A stretch of DNA of 64,000 bases from Actinotalea endophytica (GTDB lineage: Bacteria; Actinomycetota; Actinomycetes; Actinomycetales; Cellulomonadaceae). The first letter of the stretch is position 1. The number at the start of each line of letters is the position of its first letter. The translations under genes and the position numbers were made by a program. Below the pieces are notes generated by a model. That model was not told the origin of the DNA and did no database searches. It saw only the letters and a program-made list of their open reading frames with translations. Positions 44,412 through 53,794 of this stretch are shown piece after piece. The stretch covers positions 283,480-347,479 of the forward strand of contig NZ_JAOVZU010000002.1 in assembly GCF_025717005.1 (NCBI RefSeq). Direction: 5' to 3'.

Positions 44412-45175
44412 GCCTGCGCCCAACGGGCCGCGCGACGCTGGAGGAGCGTCATCACCGCCAGGCCCACGGCGAGCAGCGCGACGGTCCAGGTGACCAGTGC
44501 GTACCCGAGGTCCTGCTCGCCGGTGATCACGTTGCCCTGCAGCACGAACCGGATCTGCAGCGGCACGAGCTGGCCGCTCGAGTCCAGCACGTACGCCGTG
44601 GCGTACGCGCTGAAGGCGTTGATGAACAGCAGCAGCACGCCACCGAGCACCGGTGGCACGAGCAGTGGCGCGGCGACCGACCGCCAGTACCGCCACGGTG
44701 AGGCGCCCATCAACGTCGCCGCCTCGCGCCACGTCTCGCGCAGGCCCGCGACGGCGGGCATCACGACCAGGAACATCAGCGGGATCGAGAAGTACAGGTA
44801 CACGACCACGAGGCCGGCGAGGCTGGACAGCGAGAAGCCGGTGCCGAGCAGGTCGATCCCGATGGCGTCGAGGGCCTTGGTGACCACCCCCTGGGTGCCC
44901 AGCGCGGCGACGAACGCGAACGCGAGCGGCACGCCGCCGAGCTGCGACGCGACCGAGCACCACGCGTCGATGCCGGGGCGCAGCCAGCGTGGCCGGGTCA
45001 GGTCCTTGACCGCGAGAGCGAGCAGCAGCCCGAGTGCGCCGCCGATCACCGCGGTCACGGCGGACAGCACGATCGAGTTGCGGAACGGGCTGCGGAACGG
45101 TCCGGACACCGCCTCGGACATCGCGCCGAGTCCGGGCACACCGTTGGGCGCGAACGCGTGACCGATCACCACCAC
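44408..45175 (-). CDS. ABC importer permease (first), N-terminus obscured
   Basis: At least 255 aa from GTG 45175. The EAA loop is at RETWREAATLMGASPWRYWRSVAAP, and six helices can be found only if the reading frame upstream of 45175 is included. That frame stays open and reads RLRLWRPDGTTTALLVFLAF then VGIFLLWPT, clearly the missing first helix. No ATG, GTG or TTG occurs in frame up to the stop at 45446. The true start is probably GTG 45411 (MTVTVGGG) in another frame, joined through a consensus error in the hyper-GC run at 45314-45400. The span given here is therefore the conservative part. Confidence 0.8.
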   Translation of the reverse strand: MVVIGHAFAPNGVPGLGAMSEAVSGPFRSPFRNSIVLSAVTAVIGGALGLLLALAVKDLTRPRWLRPGIDAWCSVASQLGGVPLAFAFVAALGTQGVVTKALDAIGIDLLGTGFSLSSLAGLVVVYLYFSIPLMFLVVMPAVAGLRETWREAATLMGASPWRYWRSVAAPLLVPPVLGGVLLLFINAFSAYATAYVLDSSGQLVPLQIRFVLQGNVITGEQDLGYALVTWTVALLAVGLAVMTLLQRRAARWAQA

Positions 45176-45313
45176 GGTGGGCCACAGCAGGAAGATCCCG
45201 ACGAACGCCAGGAAGACCAGCAGGGCGGTCGTGGTGCCGTCGGGCCGCCACAGCCGCAGCCGGGCGGCGAACGGGCGGCGTGGCGCGATGGCCGGCCGCG
45301 CCTCGTCGACGGG

Positions 45314-45400
45314 CGCCGGCCCGGACCCCCGCGGGCCCGGGCCGGGGGCGGCGGGGGGGGGCGCGCGCGGCCCGCCCGGGGGCCCGGCCCGCCGCCGACG
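45314..45400. other. Hyper-GC run at the permease start, probable consensus error
   Basis: Long G and C homopolymers without A or T occupy most of 45327-45397. They interrupt the N-terminal coding part of the first permease: the frame on one side has conserved protein but no start, and a start on the other side is out of frame. It resembles the run at 4821-4951. Confidence 0.6.
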
Positions 45401-45445
45401 GTGACGGTCACGAGCGACCCGCCATCGCTCGTGTCGGCGTGCTCG

Positions 45446-46609
45446 TCACTTGTCCGCGACCATCGGGCCCCAGTTGTCGGCCAGGGCCTGCTTCGCCTGG
45501 TCGACCTGCTCCTGGGTCGGGAACGAGATCTGCGCGATCGTGTCGGCGTCGGGCAGGTTCTTGGCCAGGTCGGCGCTCACCTTGCCTTCCTCCAGGAGGG
45601 TCGCGTACCGGGCCGGGATCGCGCCGCCCTCGAGGTAGCCCAGGGCGCCGTCGTCACCGACGATGTGCTCCAGCCAGAGCCGCGCGGCGCAGGGGTGCGC
45701 GCTCTCGGTCACGACGGACTGGGCGTAGAAGCCGCCGTAGACCCCGTCGGACGGGACGGTGACCTGCATGTCGAAGCCGGCGTCGGACATCTCCTGGGTG
45801 ATCGCCGGGAAGTTGTAGGTCCAGTCCAGCGCGATCGGGACCTCGCCGGACAGCAGGTTGGCCTCGTTGACGTCGATGGTCTGCAGGTTGCCCGACTCCT
45901 TGAGCCCGGCGAAGTACTCGATGCCGGGCATGATGTCGTCGAAGCTGCCGCCGTTCGCGAGGGACGCGGCCATCACCGCCGCGAACGCGGCGCCGGCCTC
46001 GCGCGGGTCACCGTTGAGCGTGACCATGCCCTGGTACTTCGGGTCCTCCAGGTCGGCCCAGCTGGTCGGGGCGTCGGGGACCAAGGTGGTGTTGGTCGCT
46101 ATCGACATCACGCCGTAGTAGGCGGCGACCCAGTGGCCCTCGGGGTCCTTGAGCGCGTCCGGAATCTCGTCCCAGACCGTCGGCTCGTACACGTCCGCGT
46201 AGCCCTCGTCGATCAGCTGCTGGGTGAACGACGGACCGACGTCGACCGCGTCGGGCATGTCCGGCTGGCCGCGCAGGGTCTGGATCGCGGTCACCTCGTC
46301 GGCGGACGACGCGTCCGGGTTCGCGACCGGGGCGTCGATCCCGTAGGTCGACGTGAACGAGGCGAGGATGCCCTGGTAGTTGGCCCAGGTGTCCGGCAGG
46401 GCGATCAGGTTGACCGTGCCCTCGGCAGCGGCCGCGGCGGCGATCTCGTCGACGGTGGTGCCGCACGAGGTGGCGTCCGCGGCGGCCGACGAGCTCGAGC
46501 CGGACGTGTCGGAGCTCGAGCTGTCGGCGGAGGACGCCGTGGCGGGCGCGCACGCGGTCAGCGTGAGCGCGGCCAGCGTCAGGGGGGCGAGCAGGGGGTG
46601 CTTGCGCAT
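45446..46609 (-). CDS. ABC importer substrate-binding lipoprotein
   Basis: 387 aa; ATG 46609 is chosen because GAGGGA lies 6 bp upstream and it gives a lipoprotein signal (MRKHPLLAPLTLAALTLTAC, lipobox Cys20). A Ser-rich linker (about 21-50) leads to a periplasmic-binding fold of the spermidine/iron/2-aminoethylphosphonate class: GTVNLIALPDTWANYQGILASF, PDAVDVGPSFTQQLIDEGY, YYGVMSIATNTTLVPDAPTSWADL and SGEVPIALDWTYNFP. First gene of the importer operon. A 237-bp gap to the divergent kinase gene should hold both promoters. Confidence 0.9.
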   Translation of the reverse strand: MRKHPLLAPLTLAALTLTACAPATASSADSSSSDTSGSSSSAAADATSCGTTVDEIAAAAAAEGTVNLIALPDTWANYQGILASFTSTYGIDAPVANPDASSADEVTAIQTLRGQPDMPDAVDVGPSFTQQLIDEGYADVYEPTVWDEIPDALKDPEGHWVAAYYGVMSIATNTTLVPDAPTSWADLEDPKYQGMVTLNGDPREAGAAFAAVMAASLANGGSFDDIMPGIEYFAGLKESGNLQTIDVNEANLLSGEVPIALDWTYNFPAITQEMSDAGFDMQVTVPSDGVYGGFYAQSVVTESAHPCAARLWLEHIVGDDGALGYLEGGAIPARYATLLEEGKVSADLAKNLPDADTIAQISFPTQEQVDQAKQALADNWGPMVADK

Positions 46610-46846
46610 CGATGTCCCTCGGTCGGTCGACGGTGCAGGCGAGCGCCGAGCACCAGACCGAGGTGTAGCGAGCCAGAGCGAGCGCGCTGAGGCCGGCCGG
46701 TGAACGGGCGGTGGCACGACTGTGAATCTCGCGCGCCGCAGGCCGGCCGGGTGTCGTCCGCGCGCTCGGCGGTACGGTCACCGAGTACTTCCAGGTGCTG
46801 CCGCACCTGCTGACCAGGGCACCGGGGCGAGCGTGAGGGGGCGCAT

Positions 46847-47413
46847 GTGGGAGACCTGATCGTGGTGGCCGGTCCACCGGGCGTGGGCAAGTCGACCGTC
46901 GCGGAGCTCGTGGCGGACCAGCTCGAGGTCAGCGCACTGGTCCGCGGCGACGACTTCTTCGCGTTCCTGCGGCAGGGCGCCATCTCACCCTGGCTGCCGG
47001 AGTCCCACGTGCAGAACGACGCGGTGACGCAGGCCGCGGCCGCGGCGACGGGGCGACTCGCGCGGCACTGTGACGTCGTCTACGACGGGGTGATCGGGCC
47101 CTGGTTCCTCGCGACGTTCCTCGAGCAGTCGGGTCTCGAGGAGCTCAGCTACGCCGTCCTGCTCCCGCCGCTCGAGGAGTGCCACCGGCGCGTGGCGGCG
47201 CGCACCGGCCACGGCTTCACCGACCGCGACGCCACCGAGCACATGTGGCACGAGTTCGACGACGCGGGCATCGACGCTCGGTACCTGCTGCGTGACGTCG
47301 CACCGGCGCGGGACATCGCGCAAGCGGTCATCGACCGGGCCCGATCGGGCTCCCTCCGGTACCCGCCGCGCGGATCTGGTCCAGCGAACGGACCTGCACA
47401 CCGGTCGCGCTGA
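46847..47413 (+). CDS. AAA-type small kinase (zeta/gluconate-kinase-like P-loop protein)
   Basis: 188 aa from GTG 46847 with GAGGGGG upstream. Walker A GPPGVGKSTVAELVADQL, then RGDDFFAFLRQG and DVVYDGVIGPWFL, with an Arg-rich lid (ECHRRVAARTGHGF). This fits P-loop kinases of unknown small substrates, often annotated as AAA family ATPase or kinase. The protein ends in a Gly/Pro/Arg-rich tail that overlaps the convergent GNAT gene by 86 bp. Confidence 0.75.
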   Translation: MGDLIVVAGPPGVGKSTVAELVADQLEVSALVRGDDFFAFLRQGAISPWLPESHVQNDAVTQAAAAATGRLARHCDVVYDGVIGPWFLATFLEQSGLEELSYAVLLPPLEECHRRVAARTGHGFTDRDATEHMWHEFDDAGIDARYLLRDVAPARDIAQAVIDRARSGSLRYPPRGSGPANGPAHRSR

Positions 47414-48029
47414 CGTTCTCGGGAGCGAGCCAGGCCTCGAGCGCCGCGCGGGCAGCGGGCCACTCGCTGTCGAGCAGCGAGAACCAGCAGGTGTCGCGGT
47501 TGCGGCCCTTGACGATCATGTGCTGCCGGAAGGTCCCCTCCTCGGTGAACCCGAGCCGCGTCGCCGCGCGTCGGGACCGGGCGTTCGCGGCGTCGCACTT
47601 CCACTCCGCGCGTCGATAGCCCGCGCTGAAGATCGCGCTCAGCAGCAGGTAGGCCACCTCGGTGGACATCGGCGTGCGCTGCATCGCGGGGGAGTACGCG
47701 AGGTGACCGATCTCGGCGACCCCGTGCTCCGGGACGACCCGCAGGATGGCCGCCCAGCCGAGCGCCCGGCCGGTCACGGCGTCGATGCAGGCGAACAGGA
47801 AGGGGTCGGTCGTCCGGGTCGCGCCGGCGATCCAGGCGCGCAGGTCGCCCTCGTCGGCGAAGGGCCCGTAGCCGAGGTAGTCCCACAGGCTCGGGTCGGC
47901 GTCCGCGAACGCGCGCCAGAGGTCCGCTGCGTGTCGCTCGGTGAGCGGCTCGAGGCGCACCTGACGACCCACCAACGGCAACGCCGTGGCGGCCGGATGC
48001 CGCCGGCCACCCGCGCTCTGCTCGATCAC
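47328..48029 (-). CDS. GNAT acetyltransferase (RimJ/RimL-like)
   Basis: 233 aa from GTG 48029, with AAGGGAG upstream. VRLEPLTERHAADLWRAF opens the fold; the acetyl-CoA part has VAEIGHLAYSPAMQRTPMSTEVAYLLLS, ECKCDAANARSRRAATRLGF-like helices (AEWKCDAANARSRRAATRLG) and EEGTFRQHMIVKGRNRDTCWFSLL. These are features of the RimJ/L branch that acetylates N-termini or small amines. The last 28 codons overlap the kinase gene on the other strand. It follows the phosphotransferase gene's strand with a 24-bp gap, and that gene lies downstream of it at lower coordinates only across the convergent kinase. Target unknown. Confidence 0.85.
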   Translation of the reverse strand: MIEQSAGGRRHPAATALPLVGRQVRLEPLTERHAADLWRAFADADPSLWDYLGYGPFADEGDLRAWIAGATRTTDPFLFACIDAVTGRALGWAAILRVVPEHGVAEIGHLAYSPAMQRTPMSTEVAYLLLSAIFSAGYRRAEWKCDAANARSRRAATRLGFTEEGTFRQHMIVKGRNRDTCWFSLLDSEWPAARAALEAWLAPENVSATGVQVRSLDQIRAAGTGGSPIGPGR

Positions 48030-48053
48030 GCTGCTCCCTTCGCCGCGCCGGGG

Positions 48054-49046
48054 CTACCCGCCTACCAGTCGGCGCAGGTGGCTCTCCGCCGAGGACAGCC
48101 ATCCGGTCGGGTCGGGTCCGGACGGCACCATCGCGAACGCCTGCCAGAGCACCAGCAGGTCCCACCATCGTTCCTCGTCCGCGGTCAGTGCGTGAACCGA
48201 GCAGTAGCCGGCGAGGAAGGCTGCGTGCACCGCCGGAGGGACAGGTCCCCACTCGCGGTAGCGCGTCCCGAGCAGCACCGCCGAGCGGGCCAGCTCCACG
48301 ACCCGGTGGTCCCACCTGGCCTCCTCGAAGTCGAGGACGGCGACGACCTCGTCCGCCACGCACAACACGTTGGCCGAGCGGACGTCGCCGTGCACGAGCT
48401 GGATCGGGAGCGGGTCGGCGGGTGCCGTCGCGACGAGACGTCGTACAGCCCGCCGATCAGCCGCGGGCAGGTGCTCGGCCCGGGGTGAGCCGAGCCAGGC
48501 GACGATCCGCTCGGCGAGCGGCCGCTCCGGCCCGGGATGTGGCACGACCACGGTGGCGTCGGGATAGGTCGCCAGCGCACCGTGCAGCCGTGCCAGAGCC
48601 TGGCCGGCGGCCCGCACCTGCGTCGGAACAGTGGTGTCCAGGAGCCGTCCCCGGACCTCACGCTGCACGCCCACCGACGCCGCACCGTCCACCGCGACCT
48701 GGAGGCTCCCGTCCAGTGCCGCGACGGGTGCCGACACGGGCAGCCCAAGGCCGTCCAGCCAGGCAGTGAGGCGCGCGATCTCGGCGAGGGTCCCGAAGCG
48801 CTCGGGTGCGACGGACCACTTCGCGACGATGCGACCGGACGCCGTCGTGACCCACGCCAAGGCGTTGCGGTCGCTCATCACGACCCGCTCGCAGACGCCG
48901 GCCAGACCCCAGTGGGTGTCCAGCAGCTCGGCGACCCAGCGTGCCGCCTCGGCCGGAGCCGCGAACCCGAACCTCTCCCGGAGGGCGCTGTGGGGCTCGT
49001 GCGTCTCCCAGAGCATCTCCACGCTCGGTGCGTCCGGCCCGGTCAT
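48054..49046 (-). CDS. Aminoglycoside phosphotransferase-family kinase
   Basis: 330 aa if started at ATG 49046 (MTGPDAPS); upstream in-frame starts at 49055 and 49202 are possible and none has a strong ribosome-binding site. The APH/choline-kinase fold is evident: RIVAKWSVAPERFGTLAEIA (ATP-binding Lys), LVHGDVRSANVL (catalytic Asp loop) and VAVLDFEEARWDHRVVELA (metal-binding Asp). The family phosphorylates aminoglycosides, homoserine, fructosamine and others; this one has no recognisable drug-specific features. Its stop is 24 bp before the GNAT start on the same strand, so the two form one operon. Confidence 0.8.
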   Translation of the reverse strand: MTGPDAPSVEMLWETHEPHSALRERFGFAAPAEAARWVAELLDTHWGLAGVCERVVMSDRNALAWVTTASGRIVAKWSVAPERFGTLAEIARLTAWLDGLGLPVSAPVAALDGSLQVAVDGAASVGVQREVRGRLLDTTVPTQVRAAGQALARLHGALATYPDATVVVPHPGPERPLAERIVAWLGSPRAEHLPAADRRAVRRLVATAPADPLPIQLVHGDVRSANVLCVADEVVAVLDFEEARWDHRVVELARSAVLLGTRYREWGPVPPAVHAAFLAGYCSVHALTADEERWWDLLVLWQAFAMVPSGPDPTGWLSSAESHLRRLVGG

Positions 49047-49355
49047 GTCCCGCATCCCATCACGGATGCCGTCCAGCGCCGTGAGCGGAGCGTGATCGAG
49101 GCGCGCGGACCCCGTGCCGGGCCGGCTCGCGGCGACGGCTCGCTCCGAGACTGCGGGTACTCGGATGAGTGCAGCAAGGGGGCAGCGATGGCGGACCCGC
49201 AAGCGACGGGGACCGATCGCCGAGCTAGGGCTCGCCGTTCGCGTGGGTGGTTCAGGAGTCCACGCTCGACCGGCCGGCGTTCCCGGTCAGCGTCCCGGTC
49301 GGCGACCCGTCTCCCGCGTCACGGCCCGGCGCGTCGTCGCACCCGCGTGGCCAGG
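49047..49355. other. Gene-free stretch
   Basis: About 310 bp between the phosphotransferase start and the end of the WS/DGAT-like gene. Only Arg/Pro-rich frames without domains are open, and none is supported. It presumably contains the promoter for the phosphotransferase and GNAT genes. Confidence 0.5.
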
Positions 49356-50642
49356 TCACCCCGTGGACAGCTCGGTCAGCGCCGCGCGGACCCGCTCGGC
49401 GACCCGGTCGCCCTCCGGCACGACGGCCGGGTCGCTCACCACGGTCACGCCGAGCCGGCCCGCGTAGGACAGCGCCGCGAAAGCGACGGTGACGTTGCCC
49501 GCGAGGATCCCGATCGGCACGAGCGCACGGACCCGCACGCCGCCGAGGTGCACCTCGGCCGGCCCGCGGAGGTTGGTGAGGAACGTGGTCACCATCCGCT
49601 GGCGGTCCACGAACCACTGGAAGAGCCCGGTCGCCGCGAGCAGCCGGAACGCCGGGCCGAGCAGCGCTGCGGACGCGCCGCGCGCGGACGTCTTGCGCCG
49701 CCGGCTGTCGGCGGCCACGGAGTGCAGCCGGTCGCCGAGGTCGCCGGTCAGCGGGACCCGGACCGTCATCACCCCGACCCGGTTGCCGAGCTCGGCGCGC
49801 GTGGTGGACCGGCGGGCGGACACGGCGACCGAGACCACCACGTCGTCGAGGTGCTCGCCGCGCTCGGCGAGGGTGCGGCCGAGCGCGTCGCCGGCCGCAA
49901 CAAGGAGCGCGTCGTTGATCGTGCCGCCGCGCGCCCGCGCACCGGTGCGGACGGGGTCGAGCGGGACCTCGACGTGGTGGGCGGCCCGGTCCGGACCGCT
50001 CGGCGCGTTGAGCGAGCAGCGGGGTGCCGTCCGGGGGCCGGAGAGCTCGGCGAATGCGGACCGGAGCCGGTGCAGGCGTCCAGGGCGGGTGCGGGTGGCC
50101 ACGGCGGGGGCGGACGCGGCGGGTGCCGAGGCGCCCGACGCGGAGGCGGTGGGTGCGCCGACGGACGGTCCCGGACCCGAGGGCCCGGGTGCGGGGCCTT
50201 CGTCGGCGAGGTCGGCGAGCACGGCGAGCCCACCGATCCCGTCGGCGAGGACGTGGTGCATCACCAGCGTCACTGCGACCGCAGCGCCGGCGTGCTCGTG
50301 CACGACGGCACGCCACAGGGGCGCCGCGGGGTCGAGTCGTTCGACCATCACCGTGGCGGCTGCGGCGACCAGGTCCGGGTCGGCGCCGCTCGGCGCTCCC
50401 TGGCGGCGGACGAGGTTCGCCGTGCCCGCCGCATCGACCCAGTAGGGCCGCCCGAACCGCGGGACCACGAGGCGTCGCCGGAACGCGGGCACGCCGGCCA
50501 GCCGTTCGTGGACGGTCTCGGCGACCGCGGCGGGGTCGCCGCCGTCGAGCAGCAGCACGACGCCGACGTTCCGTGGCGCCGGGCCGACGTCGGTCGCCAG
50601 CTCGACGGCGTCGGCCGCGCTGATCCGGTCCTTGGGGGGCAC
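49356..50642 (-). CDS. Wax ester synthase/diacylglycerol acyltransferase family protein
   Basis: 428 aa from GTG 50642. The catalytic motif HHVLADGIGG (HHxxxDG) is intact near residue 128. The C-terminal half has NRVGVMTVRVPL, TTFLTNLRGPAEVHLGGVRV and ILAGNVTVAFAALSYAGRLGVTVVSDP, the WS/DGAT C-domain pattern including the PLW-like and NLRGP motifs. These enzymes join fatty acyl-CoA to alcohols or diacylglycerol to make storage lipid. Slightly short against the usual 450-470 aa, with an Ala/Ser-rich linker (about 150-185) between halves. Stands alone. Confidence 0.85.
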   Translation of the reverse strand: MPPKDRISAADAVELATDVGPAPRNVGVVLLLDGGDPAAVAETVHERLAGVPAFRRRLVVPRFGRPYWVDAAGTANLVRRQGAPSGADPDLVAAAATVMVERLDPAAPLWRAVVHEHAGAAVAVTLVMHHVLADGIGGLAVLADLADEGPAPGPSGPGPSVGAPTASASGASAPAASAPAVATRTRPGRLHRLRSAFAELSGPRTAPRCSLNAPSGPDRAAHHVEVPLDPVRTGARARGGTINDALLVAAGDALGRTLAERGEHLDDVVVSVAVSARRSTTRAELGNRVGVMTVRVPLTGDLGDRLHSVAADSRRRKTSARGASAALLGPAFRLLAATGLFQWFVDRQRMVTTFLTNLRGPAEVHLGGVRVRALVPIGILAGNVTVAFAALSYAGRLGVTVVSDPAVVPEGDRVAERVRAALTELSTG

Positions 50643-50751
50643 CCGCCGAGCATGGCAGCGAGCGGGGGAGGAGCGCCCCGGACCGTCGTCCCGGTCGCTG
50701 CGTGCGTCGCGGGACTCGGCCCGGTTGCGTCGGCCTCGGTCTGACCCAGGC

Positions 50752-51894
50752 TCAGCCGGCCGCGGCGGCGGCCTTGGCCAGCGCGTCGACGGTGTCGTCG
50801 AGGCCCCACGGCAGCGACAGCGCCGTCGGCGGCGAGACCGACGCGATCAGCGACGTACCCACCAGCCCGGCCACGGCACCGTCGCTCACCTGCCCCATCA
50901 CCTGGGCGTAGGGCGCGTCGAGGAAGGACTGCAGGCTCTCGTCGGAGTCGGCGTAGGCGACCAGCACGTCGCTGGTCAGCTCGTCCAGGCGCTCGTAGGA
51001 GAGCGTGAAGTAGAACGTCGACTCGTCGGTGTCGAGCGCGGTGACCGAGGGCGCCGGGTCGAATCCGAGGTCGAGCATGAACTCCACCCGCGGGTCGGCG
51101 TCGGAGTACACGTAGAACGTCGTGCCGACGTCCCAGACGGCTGCGAGGGTCTTGCCCTGGAACTCGGGGTGGGCCGCGGCGGCGGTGGCGATCTGCTCGT
51201 CGATGCCGGTGAGCACCTGCTCCGCCTCGGCGGTCCTGCCGAGGGCCTCACCGGTGATCGTCACGATGTCGCGCCAGGGAGTGGCCCACGGCTGGTCCGG
51301 GTAGGCGACGACGGGCGCGATCGCGCTGAGGGTGTCGTACTGCTCCTGGGTGAGGCCCGAGTAGGGCGCGAGCACCAGGTCGGGGTCGGCCGCCGAGATC
51401 GCCTCGTACGGCACGTCGTCGCCGGAGTCGGGCAGCACGGTGGGCAGCTCGGCGCCGAGCTCGTCCACGGCCTCGCGCACCCAGGGCAGCACGCCGTCGG
51501 CGTCGCCGCCGTAGCCCTGGTAGGGCATGGCGACCGGGACGACGCCGAGTGCGATCGCGGCATCGGTCGAACCCCAGCCCCAGGTCACGACGCGCTGCGG
51601 CGCGGCGTCGATCGTGGTCTCACCGAAGGCGTCGGTGATGGTCACCGGGAACGCATCGCCGGCCGAGTCCGCCTCCGTGTCCGCCGACGTGCCGGTGCTC
51701 GACCCGGTGTCACCGGACGTGGCGCCGTCGTCACCGGCCGCGCAACCCGCGAGCGTGAGGCTTGCGGCAGTGGCGGCGACGAGCAGCGCCCGGGCGCGCA
51801 GCACGCGGCGCATGCGGGCCGACCGTTCCGCGCGGGCGGTCGAGCTGGACCACCGGACCACGGAACGGCCGAGCGTGCGACGACGGGGGGCCAT
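50752..51894 (-). CDS. Iron-siderophore ABC transporter binding lipoprotein
   Basis: 380 aa; ATG 51894 with AGGAGG upstream. An unusually long basic N-region (about 28 aa) precedes the lipoprotein signal (LLVAATAASLTLAGC, Cys near 50). An acidic Ser/Thr linker follows, then the FepB/FecB fold: FPVTITDAFGETTIDAAPQRVVTWGWGSTDAAIALGVVPV, DPDLVLAPYSGLTQEQYDTL and TLAAVWDVGTTFYVYS. It captures ferric siderophores for the permeases encoded upstream on the same strand. A consensus iron box lies 15 bp upstream, so it is probably derepressed by iron shortage. Confidence 0.93.
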   Translation of the reverse strand: MAPRRRTLGRSVVRWSSSTARAERSARMRRVLRARALLVAATAASLTLAGCAAGDDGATSGDTGSSTGTSADTEADSAGDAFPVTITDAFGETTIDAAPQRVVTWGWGSTDAAIALGVVPVAMPYQGYGGDADGVLPWVREAVDELGAELPTVLPDSGDDVPYEAISAADPDLVLAPYSGLTQEQYDTLSAIAPVVAYPDQPWATPWRDIVTITGEALGRTAEAEQVLTGIDEQIATAAAAHPEFQGKTLAAVWDVGTTFYVYSDADPRVEFMLDLGFDPAPSVTALDTDESTFYFTLSYERLDELTSDVLVAYADSDESLQSFLDAPYAQVMGQVSDGAVAGLVGTSLIASVSPPTALSLPWGLDDTVDALAKAAAAAG

Positions 51895-51908
51895 GGAACC
51901 TCCTGGAC

Positions 51909-51927
51909 TTAGGTAAGGCTTACCTAA
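51909..51927. promoter_or_regulatory. DtxR/IdeR-type iron box
   Basis: TTAGGTAAGGCTTACCTAA is a near-perfect 19-bp palindrome, matching the DtxR/IdeR consensus TTAGGTTAGGCTAACCTAA at 17 of 19 positions. It lies 15-33 bp upstream of the siderophore-binding protein start, in the 65-bp gap after the ATPase gene. Confidence 0.93.
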
Positions 51928-51959
51928 GCCTACGCGACGCGACCGTGCAGCGCGGTCCG

Positions 51960-52735
<776 letters not shown>

Positions 52736-52739
<4 letters not shown>

Positions 52740-53794
52740 GCTTCCCTCCACAGGACCCACAGCAGGAACGGCGCCCCCAGGGCGCCGGTGACCAGGCCGA
52801 CCGGCGGCTGGAGCGAGCCGGGCAGGTGCTGCGCGACGAGGTCCGCGGTGACCACCGCGGTCGCGCCCACCAGCGCGGCCGTCGCCAGGGCTGGGCCGTG
52901 GCCGCGCAGCCGCCGCGCCAGCGGTCCCGAGACGAACGCCACGAACGCGACCGGCCCCGCCGCAGCCACGGCCGCAGCGGCGAGCACCGCCGAGCCGGCC
53001 ACGGCCGCGGTCCGGACCCGCTCGGGCTGCAGACCCAGACCCCGGGCGGCCGCGTCGTCCAGGCGCAGTGCGGCAAGTGGTCGCCGAGCGATGGCCAGGA
53101 GCAGCGAGACCGCCGCGAGCACCGCGGCCAGCCGCGCGACGTCGGACCAGGCCGCGGTGCCCACCGAGCCCACCAGCCACCGGTACGCGCTGCGCGCAGC
53201 CGTGAGGTTCGCGCGCGTGAGCGCGTAGCCGAGCACCGCGGTCGCTGCGAACGCGACCGCGACCCCGACCACGACGAACCGGGTGCCGAGCACCCCGCGC
53301 CCGGAGAGTGCGACGACGAGCGCCGCGGCCCCGAGCGCGCCGCCCAGCGCCGCGACGTCGACGCCCGCACCGACCGCCCCGGCGCCGATCGCGAGCACGG
53401 CGGCGGCGCTCGCACCGCCGGTGACCCCCACCACGTCGGGGCTCGCGAGCGGGTTGCGGACCACCGACTGCAGCAGCGCCCCGGACATCCCCAGCAGCGC
53501 ACCGACCACCGCGCCGAGCATCGCTCGCGGCAGGCGGAGCCCGGTCACGATGAACGCGGCGGGTCCGGGCTCGCCACGCAACGCAGACAGCACGTCGGCG
53601 ACCGGCACGCGCACGTCCCCGAGCAGCAGGCTCGCGCCGACCAGCACGACCAGCACGGCGCCGAGCCCCGCGACCGCGAGCACCCCGCGTCGGGTGTCCA
53701 CCGCGCGGAGCCGTCGCACCACCTCGCCGGCGCTCACGCGTGCGGCGCCGTCCGGCGAGGGCTGCGCGGTCGCCGTCGTCCCGGCCGCGGTCAT
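52736..53794 (-). CDS. Iron-siderophore ABC transporter permease (FecCD, second)
   Basis: 352 aa. FecCD family with about ten helices: VLAVAGLGAVLVVLVGASLLLG, LRLPRAMLGAVVGALLGMSGALLQSVVRNPLASPDVVGVTGGA (the conserved RNPLA-P-D-G signature) and the end LPGSLQPPVGLVTGALGAPFLLWVLWRE. It works with the first permease as a heterodimer. 4-bp overlaps with both neighbours. Confidence 0.94.

Noticed and set aside
49190-49355. Possible small gene starting with ATGGCGGACCCG and AAGGGGG upstream
   Set aside because: The product is almost only Arg, Ser and Pro and runs into the antisense of the WS/DGAT-like gene. No support beyond a ribosome-binding-like sequence.
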